Below are positions 1 to 5,485 of a stretch of DNA of 5,485 bases, piece after piece. The translations under genes were made by a program, and so were the position numbers. Under the pieces are notes generated by a model, which searched no databases, was not told where the DNA came from, and worked only from the letters and a program-made list of their open reading frames with translations. Within the stretch, counting starts at the first letter, position 1. Each line of letters opens with the position of its first letter. The stretch lies in the NCBI GenBank assembly GCA_947624665.1, contig CANQLK010000125.1:1-5485 (forward strand). Direction: 5' to 3'. The DNA comes from Candidatus Gastranaerophilales bacterium (lineage in GTDB: Bacteria > Cyanobacteriota > Vampirovibrionia > Gastranaerophilales > Gastranaerophilaceae).

Positions 1-1
1 C

Positions 2-541
2 GACAAAAAAGAATATATGCGTTTCGTTCGGGGGTTAATAGAAAAAGAAGAAAATCTATCTCTTAAACAATGCACAATGAGTGAACTTTTGGTTGAAAAC
101 GGCTGCGTAAAAGGATTAAAAGATGAGTTCGGTCAGGAATATATTGCTCCGTGCGTTATACTTACAACAGGAACCTCATTGGAAGCCAAAATATGGGTAG
201 GACTTCAATCTCTTGAGTTCGGAAGATTAGGTGAAGCAAGCGCAAAAGGGTTATCACCTTCACTAAGCAAGCTGGGATTTAAAACAGGAAGGCTTAAAAC
301 GGGAACTCCCGCAAGAGTTGACGCAAGAACAATAGATTTTGACAAAATGACCGTTCAACCCGGAGATACGGATTTATCATTCTTTTCATTTTTGCCAGAC
401 AGACCCGTCAGGGAGCAATACCCTTGCTATTTAACAAGAACAACCGATAAGACACACGAAATCATAAGAAATAATCTTGATAAATCGCCTATGTATTCGG
501 GGTTAATTCACGGAATAGGCCGAGATACTGTCCTTCAATAG
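2..541 (+). CDS. mnmG: tRNA modification enzyme MnmG, upstream part (partial, ends at frameshift)
   Basis: MnmG (GidA) is a cytoplasmic FAD protein. With the GTPase MnmE it places a carboxymethylaminomethyl group on U34 of certain tRNAs, using methylene-tetrahydrofolate and glycine. The frame is open from base 2 and the residues before the first ATG at 17 (DKKEY) still align with the family, so that ATG is internal. About 100 N-terminal residues, including the FAD-binding GxGxxG, lie outside the window. Family landmarks are TTGTSLEAKI (164-193) and GRLKTGTPARVDARTIDF (287-340), then the stretch leading to SPMYSGLIHGIG before 520. After GGC at 518-520 the frame leaves the family sequence and reads RDTVLQ to a TAG at 539-541. 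Translation resumes in the next frame and matches MnmG immediately, so this is one gene interrupted by a single missing base. Identification is very secure. Whether the break is real or a sequence error cannot be told from here. Confidence 0.95.
   Translation, partial: DKKEYMRFVRGLIEKEENLSLKQCTMSELLVENGCVKGLKDEFGQEYIAPCVILTTGTSLEAKIWVGLQSLEFGRLGEASAKGLSPSLSKLGFKTGRLKTGTPARVDARTIDFDKMTVQPGDTDLSFFSFLPDRPVREQYPCYLTRTTDKTHEIIRNNLDKSPMYSGLIHGIGRDTVLQ
518..525 (+). other. mnmG: Frameshift point in mnmG (one C apparently missing)
   Basis: The sequence GGCCGAGA should read GGC CCG AGA (Gly-Pro-Arg) to give the conserved GPRYCPSIEDK motif. One C appears lost from a run of three. The frame before 520 and the frame from 523 both match MnmG with no residue lost except this proline. 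There is no slippery heptamer of the X XXY YYZ type here, so programmed frameshifting is unlikely. Confidence 0.9.
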
Positions 542-1584
542 AGGACAAAGTTGTAAGATTTGCTCATAACCCTTCTCATCACATTTTTATAGAACCGGAA
601 GGGAAAAATACTTATGAAATGTACGTTGGAGGATTTTCAACAAGTCTTCCCGCCGAAGTTCAAATCCAAATGCTCCATTCGCTTCCCGGACTTGAAAATG
701 TTCACGTTATGAAGCCTGCTTATGCCGTTGAATACGATTATCTTCCCGCACTTCAATTAAATCACACACTGATGACTAAAAGAGTTAAAGGACTATTTTG
801 TGCAGGACAGATAAACGGAACGTCAGGCTACGAAGAAGCTGCAGCGCAAGGTCTTTTAGCAGGAATTAACGCTGTTTTATATTTGCAAAACAAAGATATG
901 ATTACTCTTTCAAGGGACTCTTCATATTTAGGCACTCTGGTTGATGATTTGGTTACAAAAGATATTGAAGAGCCATACAGAATGCTTACTTCACGCTCCG
1001 AATACAGGCTTCTTTTAAGACAGGATAATGCCGATGAACGATTAACAAAAATAGGTTACGATGCGGGGTTGATTGATGAAACAAGGTATAATGCATTTTT
1101 AAAGAAACAGGAATGTATTGAAAATGAAATAAAAAGACTTTCCATGCAGAAAATTTCACCTTCCGAAAAAGTTAATTCTATACTGGCACAATATAATGAG
1201 CATATAGATAGAGGAATAAAACTTGCAGAACTTTTGAAAAGACCTGATATATCTTATAAAATCATTTCTATGATTGATGAAGAGACAAAAAATCTTAATT
1301 ATTCAAAAGATATTTATGAACAAATTGAAATCAAAATCAAATATGACGGATATATAAAACGTCAAATAGAACAGGTTTCAATGTCAGATAAACTGGAAAA
1401 AATTAAAATCCCCGAAAATATTGACTACAAATCCATAAAACATATTTCTACCGAAACAAAAGATAAACTTGAAAAAATACGCCCTGTCACATTAGGACAA
1501 GCTTCAAGAATAGGAGGCGTAAAACCTGCTGATATCTCGGTTCTGATGGTTTTGATAGAATCTCATAAACTAAAAACACTGTAA
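523..1584 (+). CDS. mnmG: tRNA modification enzyme MnmG, downstream part (after frameshift)
   Basis: This is the continuation of the interrupted mnmG. From AGA at 523 this frame reads RYCPSIEDKVVRFAH, the conserved MnmG motif containing a functionally important cysteine. Next come STSLP (near 640), the FAD-contacting GQINGTSGYEEAAAQG region (about 805-852), the LTSRSEYRLLLRQDNAD block (985-1035) and the C-terminal helical MnmE/tRNA-interaction domain. That domain includes KYDGYIKRQ and GQASRIGGVKPADIS (1495-1539), and the gene ends at TAA 1582-1584. As a stand-alone ORF the first ATG would be at 619, but nothing there suggests a true start: it lies inside conserved sequence and has no Shine-Dalgarno motif. 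Joined with the upstream part the visible protein is about 527 residues of a family usually 600-630 long. Apart from the one-base slip no other damage is seen, which argues against an old pseudogene. Confidence 0.95.
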   Translation, partial: RYCPSIEDKVVRFAHNPSHHIFIEPEGKNTYEMYVGGFSTSLPAEVQIQMLHSLPGLENVHVMKPAYAVEYDYLPALQLNHTLMTKRVKGLFCAGQINGTSGYEEAAAQGLLAGINAVLYLQNKDMITLSRDSSYLGTLVDDLVTKDIEEPYRMLTSRSEYRLLLRQDNADERLTKIGYDAGLIDETRYNAFLKKQECIENEIKRLSMQKISPSEKVNSILAQYNEHIDRGIKLAELLKRPDISYKIISMIDEETKNLNYSKDIYEQIEIKIKYDGYIKRQIEQVSMSDKLEKIKIPENIDYKSIKHISTETKDKLEKIRPVTLGQASRIGGVKPADISVLMVLIESHKLKTL

Positions 1585-1585
1585 T

Positions 1586-2461
1586 TTAGTAACATCCGCA
1601 TTCATCTTTGCTCATAGGTCTTCCAAATATCAGCCTTCCCATTCCGAAATGTTTTTTTAAAGTATTCTTTACTCCCGAAGTTATTTCCTGCGCATTTTCC
1701 ATCGTCGCATTTGTTTCACACAAAACGGAATTTACTATCGGCATTGTATCTTGTTCAATTTGTCCCGTTATACTATCTATATTTTTAGTAATATTTTTCA
1801 AATTTTCGGTTGATTCCTGTATATTTTTAAATGATTTTTTTGTGGTTTCTCTATCAAGAGCATTGTCTAAGTTGTCAGATATTGAAGCAATACTTCCTGT
1901 AGTCTTTGCAATATTTTCGGTCGATTTTTTAATATCATTATTAATATCATCAATAAGAGTATTAATCCTTTCAAAAGTCTGCCCGAGGCTTTGCACAGTA
2001 TTATTGGCTGAATCAAGCAAGTTTGATGCCTCGTTCACTATCATACCTATATCATCCTGTCCTATTGTTTCATTTAATACATTTTTTAAATCTCTTGTTG
2101 ATATTCCCTGAATTGTCATATCATTTTTTATTCTTTTTAAATTAGGAGAATCAGGATATATTATATTAACGTAATCCCTTGAACCTGCCGTTTTCTTTAT
2201 TACAGCAGTTATATTTGAAGGCAGATTGATATTATTCGGCTTTATTTTTAGCCTTAAATAAGTATTTAAATAATTCTTATCGGGATATATTTTAGTTGTT
2301 TTTCCTATTTTAAATCCCTTATAATAAACATTCATTTGCCTTTCAATAGGTTCAAGGTCATCAAATTTGACTGTTATATTTAAAAATGCCAGTTTATTAT
2401 AAACGAAAAATCCCGTTATACTGATAACTAATATTAAAATTACGATATATATTCTGTTCAT
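1586..2461 (-). CDS. MCE/MlaD domain protein (membrane-anchored lipid-transport substrate-binding type)
   Basis: This is a 291-residue protein from the ATG at 2461. Residues 4-21 form one hydrophobic segment (IYIVILILVISITGFFVY), giving an N-in inner-membrane anchor with the rest in the periplasm. Residues about 28-105 resemble the MCE/MlaD fold: a beta-rich stretch with VYYKGFKIGKTTKIYPD, like the family's 'V.y.Gv.vG.V..I', and a later SRDYVNIIY like the 'G...i.i' end. Residues about 130-265 are proline-poor, Ser/Thr/Asn-rich and helical-looking, as in MCE proteins that form hexameric tubes. The tail ends in GRLIFGRPMSKDECGCY. MCE proteins normally bind lipid as part of an ABC system with MlaE-type permease and MlaF-type ATPase, but neither gene is in the window. 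The start is uncertain: the frame is open to a TTG at 2515 and another ATG lies at 2479. None has a clear ribosome site. 2461 gives the usual short cytoplasmic lead before the anchor. It lies downstream of the SDR gene and probably shares its transcript. Confidence 0.8.
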   Translation of the reverse strand: MNRIYIVILILVISITGFFVYNKLAFLNITVKFDDLEPIERQMNVYYKGFKIGKTTKIYPDKNYLNTYLRLKIKPNNINLPSNITAVIKKTAGSRDYVNIIYPDSPNLKRIKNDMTIQGISTRDLKNVLNETIGQDDIGMIVNEASNLLDSANNTVQSLGQTFERINTLIDDINNDIKKSTENIAKTTGSIASISDNLDNALDRETTKKSFKNIQESTENLKNITKNIDSITGQIEQDTMPIVNSVLCETNATMENAQEITSGVKNTLKKHFGMGRLIFGRPMSKDECGCY

Positions 2462-2543
2462 ACCAATAATAAACAGCATTATTTGAACAACATCAATCAG
2501 CCTTTTGTATATCAATCAGTATTGTTATAATAAATACAAAATT

Positions 2544-3383
2544 TTAATTATATCTTTTTAAAGCAAATCTTAATATTTTAAACAAGATTTCGGAAGGAAG
2601 TTTTGACAGAATTTCCGCAAATACAGCTTGTTTGCCTATATTATAAGACGACTTAGGATTTTTCTTTTTTAATATTTTAACAATTTTATCCACAACCACG
2701 AACGTATCAATAGCAGACGTATTATTTTCTAAAGCCTGCTTTTGCAATGATACAAACTGCGAGGTGTATTTTTCTTTCTGTGTTTCAGGAACGGTATCAA
2801 AATATTCTTTGGCTCGTTTAACTGATTTATTCCAAATAGGAGTTTTAACAGATGACGGCTTTACTGAAATTACTTTTATATTATCTTTATTTTCCAGAGC
2901 AAAAGAATTAAACAAAATATCTAATGCACGCTTTGAAGCACAATATGCGGAAACATAAGGAAAAATTCCGTAAGAAGCCATGGAACTTATGTTTATAATT
3001 CTGGAATTATGCAAAAGAGGCATAAATTTTTGCACCAAAGCAACAGCACCAAACGTGTTAACATCAAACTGTTCTTTTATCTTTTTTATGTCTAAAAGTT
3101 CTACGGGACCTGCATTTGCTATTCCCGCATTATTAATAAGTACATCAATTTTATCGGTATTTTTTGCCACATACCAAAAAGCTTTTTCAATACTGGAAAC
3201 ATTGGCGATATCCAAATATACACCTTTTATATTTTCACTTAAAGATTCAAGCTCCTCTTTATCTATTTTTCTTCTTATGCCCGCAAACACTTTATATCCT
3301 TCTTTTGCAAGCCTTATTGCGATTTCACGTCCTATTCCCGAGGATGAACCCGTTATTAATACCTTTAATTTATTTTCTTTCAT
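2544..3383 (-). CDS. SDR family NAD(P)-dependent oxidoreductase
   Basis: This is a 279-residue classical short-chain dehydrogenase/reductase with a Rossmann fold, probably cytoplasmic or weakly membrane-associated. Counting from ATG 3383, it shows the cofactor loop TGSSSGIG (11-18), basic RR at 37-38 after the second strand (favouring NADPH), Asp58 in LDIA, NNAG (84-87), the structural Asn109, catalytic Ser134 in ISSMAS, and Tyr147/Lys151 in the YxxxK motif (YCASK). The segment KPSSVKTP (175-182) replaces the usual PGxxxT. All four catalytic-tetrad residues are present, so it should be active, but the substrate cannot be read from the sequence. The C-terminal LPSEILFKILRFALKRYN is amphipathic and basic and could touch membrane, as in SDRs acting on lipid-like substrates. 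An alternative ATG at 3401 adds MLIIRI. I prefer 3383 because MKENKLKVLITG is the usual SDR beginning and spaces better from the divergent promoter. The MCE gene follows on the same strand 28-82 nt later, depending on its start. Confidence 0.92.
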   Translation of the reverse strand: MKENKLKVLITGSSSGIGREIAIRLAKEGYKVFAGIRRKIDKEELESLSENIKGVYLDIANVSSIEKAFWYVAKNTDKIDVLINNAGIANAGPVELLDIKKIKEQFDVNTFGAVALVQKFMPLLHNSRIINISSMASYGIFPYVSAYCASKRALDILFNSFALENKDNIKVISVKPSSVKTPIWNKSVKRAKEYFDTVPETQKEKYTSQFVSLQKQALENNTSAIDTFVVVDKIVKILKKKNPKSSYNIGKQAVFAEILSKLPSEILFKILRFALKRYN

Positions 3384-3406
3384 AATTCTTATAATTAACA
3401 TAAAAT

Positions 3407-3421
3407 TTTGATATAATCAAA
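3407..3421. repeat. Short inverted repeat over the yraN -10 box
   Basis: TTTGAT-ATA-ATCAAA has perfect 6-base arms around a 3-base centre and covers the TATAAT box. It lies between the divergent SDR and yraN starts. It resembles an FNR/CRP-type box (TTGAT-N4-ATCAA), but the spacer is 3, not 4. It could be a repressor operator or chance in AT-rich DNA. The repeat is certain; a function is not. Confidence 0.35.
3409..3417 (+). promoter_or_regulatory. Extended -10 promoter for yraN (probably leaderless transcript)
   Basis: TGATATAAT contains a perfect TATAAT at 3412-3417 with the TGn extension at 3409-3411. The expected transcription start, about 7 nt past the box, is 3424, which is the A of the yraN ATG. 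A -35 at the 17-nt spacing (3389-3394, TTATAA) is poor, as is common for extended -10 promoters. There is no Shine-Dalgarno sequence before the ATG, in keeping with leaderless translation. This is a motif-based inference. Confidence 0.6.
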
Positions 3422-3423
3422 TC

Positions 3424-3789
3424 ATGAGTTTTAAAATGAACGCAGAAAAAGGAAAAAAAGGAGAATTAATAGCGCAAAAATATATTATTGACTGCGGTAT
3501 GAAAATTGTCGATACTAATTGGCATTATTCAAAAAATGCCGAAATAGATATTATTGCGGAAGATTATAATACGCTTGTTTTTATTGAGGTTAAAACAAGA
3601 ACCTCCCTAAATTACGGACACCCTTTTGAAGCCATTAATAAATTAAAAATTCAAAAAATTACTAAAGCGATTTTTGCATACCTTAGTCAATGCCCTAAAA
3701 AATATAACGGATTCAGAATTGACGGTATAGCAATCATAGGGCTTAATAACCCAAAAATCGAACATTTAAAAAATATCGGGCAGTACTAA
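3424..3789 (+). CDS. yraN: YraN/UPF0102 family protein (restriction-endonuclease-like fold)
   Basis: The protein has 121 residues, the usual length for the family. It carries the family signature: KGKKGELIAQKY (10-20) with Glu14, NW at 32-33, AEIDIIA (39-45) with Glu40 and Asp42, FIEVKTR (53-59) with Glu55 and Lys57, then GHPFEAINKLKIQKI and the C-terminal FRIDGIAI. The E...EID...EVK layout is that of PD-(D/E)XK nucleases and Holliday-junction-resolvase-like folds, so metal-dependent DNA binding or cleavage is predicted, but the biological role of UPF0102 is poorly settled. The usual GEID is AEID here, a minor change. The start is the ATG at 3424, directly behind a strong extended -10 box. 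A second ATG at 3436 is possible and also lacks a ribosome site. The gene stands alone on the + strand between divergent SDR and convergent surE, and its TAA directly abuts the surE stop. Confidence 0.93.
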   Translation: MSFKMNAEKGKKGELIAQKYIIDCGMKIVDTNWHYSKNAEIDIIAEDYNTLVFIEVKTRTSLNYGHPFEAINKLKIQKITKAIFAYLSQCPKKYNGFRIDGIAIIGLNNPKIEHLKNIGQY

Positions 3790-4581
3790 TCAGACCCAAT
3801 GCGATATATCGGACGTGCATAATACTTTTTCGAGTTCTGGAATTACATTACCTAACGTCATCTCAAAAGTTATAGGAGTAACAGAAACTTTGTTCCACCT
3901 TAGAGCATTGATATCCGAATCATCGTTTTCGCACTGTTTAATAAGTTCACCTGCCATCCAGTAATATACTTTACCTCTCGGGTCAACTCTTTTATCGTAT
4001 TCATCCGTAAACATTTTACCGCCAAGCCTTGTAATTGCAATTCCTGCCAAATCTTCGGGCATTAACCCCGGTACGTTTATATTTAATATTGACTTCGGAG
4101 GAAAATTAAATTCTTTTACCTTATGCAAAAATTTTGCAACGAAACAAGCTACATTTTTAAATAATTCGGGTTCAGATGACATACTGGCAAGAGAAACCGC
4201 TATACTGGGATACCCGAGCATTGCTCCTTCCATTGCACAGCTTACTGTTCCGGAATACAATATATCCGTACCCAAATTTGGCCCGTGATTTATTCCCGAA
4301 ATTACAATATCAGGCTTTTCTTCTTCACTTAAAATAGCATTAATTCCTATTTTAACGCAATCTCCGGGTGTCCCGCTTGTTATCCATATTCTTTTTGCAC
4401 CGAATTTTGACTCCAATTCCTCCACCCTTATAGGTGTATGCAATGTTAACGAATGTCCTGCCGCACTTCTTTCTCGGTCGGGAGCTATTACATAAACATC
4501 ATGCTCTTTGCTTAATTCAACGGTTAAAGCCTTTATGCCCTCTGCCATAACTCCGTCATCATTGGATAACAATATTTTCAT
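3790..4581 (-). CDS. surE: 5'/3'-nucleotidase SurE
   Basis: This is a complete 263-residue SurE, a metal-dependent phosphatase that removes phosphate from nucleoside 5'- and 3'-monophosphates and is linked to stress and stationary-phase survival. It starts with MKILLSNDDG, where Asp8 and Asp9 are metal ligands. Next come APDRERSAAGHSLT (Ser39 ligand), WITSGTPGDCVKIG (67-79), SGINHGPNLG (95-104, Asn98 ligand), DILYSGTVSCAMEGAMLG (106-123) and LNINVPG near residue 166. Every active-site element is present and the length is typical. The ATG at 4581 is supported by an AAAGGGG ribosome site 5 nt upstream. The gene follows aroB after 46 nt and is probably co-transcribed. Its TGA (3792-3790) touches the yraN stop with no base between. 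That TGA is a true stop, and Trp two codons earlier is TGG. Confidence 0.97.
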   Translation of the reverse strand: MKILLSNDDGVMAEGIKALTVELSKEHDVYVIAPDRERSAAGHSLTLHTPIRVEELESKFGAKRIWITSGTPGDCVKIGINAILSEEEKPDIVISGINHGPNLGTDILYSGTVSCAMEGAMLGYPSIAVSLASMSSEPELFKNVACFVAKFLHKVKEFNFPPKSILNINVPGLMPEDLAGIAITRLGGKMFTDEYDKRVDPRGKVYYWMAGELIKQCENDDSDINALRWNKVSVTPITFEMTLGNVIPELEKVLCTSDISHWV

Positions 4582-4586
4582 ATAAA

Positions 4587-4593
4587 CCCCTTT
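4587..4593 (-). promoter_or_regulatory. Ribosome binding site of surE
   Basis: On the - strand AAAGGGG lies 5 nt before the surE ATG at 4581. It is the clearest Shine-Dalgarno-like element in the window and fixes the surE start, whereas the starts of yraN, the SDR and the MCE gene have none this good. Confidence 0.6.
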
Positions 4594-4627
4594 TTAAATC
4601 TTTCCTTTATTTATACTATCTGTCTGT

Positions 4628-5485
4628 TTATTTAATACCCGAAAGTACCAAATTTTTATCCGCATTATTTTCCGTTATTACTTTATATCCGTCAACAGGC
4701 ATGATGAAATTAATATTTCCGTCCGAAACCTTTTTATCCGACTTCATGGAATTATACAGCATTTCCTTATCTGGTTCAAAATCTAATGAAGTAATCAAAC
4801 CGTAATCATTCAACAATTCGGTTGCATTTTTATAATAATTTGAGGAAATTTTTGAAAGAGAATATGCAAGATTAAAAATACATTTCATACCTATTGAAAC
4901 GGCTTCACCGTGAGTGTATTTTTCATATTTTGTTATGTTTTCTATCGCATGAGCATAAGTATGACCGAAATTTAATATAGCTCTAAGTCCTTTTTCCTTT
5001 TCATCTGCATTAACAACACTCGCTTTAAGCTCGCAGCATATTTTTATAACTTGTTTTAGAACCTCTTTATCCTTATTTAAAATTTCTGTTCTGCGAGATT
5101 TTAAGAAATCAAAAAATTGATAATCATTAGAAGCATTACAGGATTTTTCAATGAACGAATATTTTATAACCTCGCTTAAACCTGTTTTAAATTGCCTGTT
5201 ATCAAGCGTATCCAAAGTGTTAGTATCAGCAAGAACAAGTTTCGGCTGATAAAAAGCACCTATAAGATTCTTACCCGATTTATGGTTAACGGCAGTTTTA
5301 CCCCCGACGGAAGAATCTACCTGAGCCAATAACGTTGTAGGAATTTGAATAAAATCAATTCCTCTTTGATATATTGAAGCGGCGAAACCTGAAATATCAC
5401 CAATTACCCCGCCGCCTAAAGCGATAATTGCATCTTTTCTTTCAAGTTTTATTTCTATTGCCTTATCCAGTATTTTATTAAGTAT
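4628..5485 (-). CDS. aroB: 3-dehydroquinate synthase AroB (N-terminus cut by window edge)
   Basis: AroB turns DAHP into 3-dehydroquinate, the second step of the shikimate pathway to aromatic amino acids, using NAD+ and a divalent metal. The frame is open to the right edge. The visible 285 residues begin ILNKILDKAIEIK and then give LGGGVIGDISGFAASIYQRG (23-42, dinucleotide binding) and the highly conserved IPTTLLAQVDSSVGGKTAVN. The codon at 5329 is TTG, an internal Leu in this motif, so it is not a start. The three metal ligands are present: Glu in GLSEVIKY (codon 5173-5171), His in LNFGHTYAHAIE (4963-4961) and His in HGEAV (4912-4910). DKKV near the C-terminus is also typical. About 70-80 N-terminal residues are missing compared with the usual ~350-360. 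It ends at TAA 4630-4628, and surE follows 46 nt later on the same strand, suggesting one transcript. Its promoter lies outside the window. Confidence 0.97.
   Translation of the reverse strand: MLNKILDKAIEIKLERKDAIIALGGGVIGDISGFAASIYQRGIDFIQIPTTLLAQVDSSVGGKTAVNHKSGKNLIGAFYQPKLVLADTNTLDTLDNRQFKTGLSEVIKYSFIEKSCNASNDYQFFDFLKSRRTEILNKDKEVLKQVIKICCELKASVVNADEKEKGLRAILNFGHTYAHAIENITKYEKYTHGEAVSIGMKCIFNLAYSLSKISSNYYKNATELLNDYGLITSLDFEPDKEMLYNSMKSDKKVSDGNINFIMPVDGYKVITENNADKNLVLSGIK

Noticed and set aside
1608..2111. Long + strand open frame opposite the MCE gene (167 codons, hydrophobic)
   Set aside because: It is the complement of a Ser/Thr/Asn-rich helical coding region, which naturally reads as hydrophobic residues. 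It has no family resemblance, and the opposite strand carries a recognisable MCE protein.
2764..3411. Several + strand open frames opposite the SDR gene
   Set aside because: They lie wholly inside the SDR, which has a full set of catalytic and cofactor motifs on the - strand. None shows a recognisable family or a good ribosome site.
3407..3421. Calling the inverted repeat an FNR or CRP site
   Set aside because: The half-sites fit, but the spacer is 3 bases instead of the 4 the family requires, so only an unnamed inverted repeat is reported.
3790..3792. Alternative genetic code with TGA as Trp
   Set aside because: surE ends at TGA at the family's usual length and with TGG for a nearby Trp. 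Reading through would run into antisense yraN.
3802..3811. Perfect 10-base palindrome CGATATATCG near the yraN/surE junction
   Set aside because: It lies in surE coding sequence, is AT-rich with no loop or T-run, and is too short to act as a terminator.
4605..4612. TATAAA-like -10 between aroB and surE on the - strand as an internal surE promoter
   Set aside because: The base 17 nt upstream shows no -35 resemblance and there is no TG extension. Such matches are frequent in AT-rich DNA, and aroB-surE co-transcription explains expression well enough.
1..5485. Mobile element, CRISPR array, tRNA/rRNA or phage features
   Set aside because: No transposase, integrase, regularly spaced repeats, tRNA-like cloverleaf or conserved rRNA sequence was seen. 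Nearly every base is accounted for by chromosomal protein genes.

Overview
The window is an AT-rich, gene-dense piece of bacterial chromosome (spot counts of single lines run from about 28 to 43 % G+C). It looks like ordinary core genome. No mobile element, CRISPR array, rRNA or tRNA gene was seen. An MCE/MlaD-type lipid-transport protein points to a diderm (Gram-negative-type) bacterium. TGA is a genuine stop (it ends surE) and Trp is read from TGG, so the standard bacterial code applies. A host-associated low-GC lineage such as Gastranaerophilales (Vampirovibrionia) would fit, but that is a weak guess from overall style, not a demonstrated assignment.

Layout: (1) On the + strand, from the left edge to 1584, lies mnmG (gidA), the FAD-dependent tRNA wobble-uridine modification enzyme. 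Its N-terminus is cut by the window edge, and one missing C near 520-522 splits it into two reading frames. (2) On the - strand, 3383 down to 1586, a classical short-chain dehydrogenase/reductase is followed by a single-pass MCE/MlaD-domain protein. (3) On the + strand, 3424-3789, is yraN, a small UPF0102 nuclease-fold protein. Its perfect extended -10 box sits so close to the ATG that the mRNA is probably leaderless. (4) On the - strand, from the right edge down to 3790, aroB (3-dehydroquinate synthase, N-terminus cut off) is followed by surE (survival-protein nucleotidase), with 46 nt between them.

The genes form two convergent meetings and one divergent start. mnmG meets the MCE gene with 1 nt between the stop codons. 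yraN meets surE with none. The divergent SDR/yraN start region is only about 40 bp. No intergenic stretch exceeds about 85 bp, and no hairpin-plus-T-run terminator is visible at either convergent junction. The genes are mostly unrelated housekeeping functions (tRNA modification, shikimate pathway, nucleotide phosphatase). The SDR-MCE pair is the only part that might reflect a less-described joint role, perhaps in envelope lipids.

I did not find a convincing undescribed system. The observations most worth checking are the mnmG frameshift (most likely a sequence error), the leaderless extended -10 promoter of yraN with its overlapping inverted repeat, the abutting convergent ends, and the orphan MCE protein with a cysteine-containing tail.
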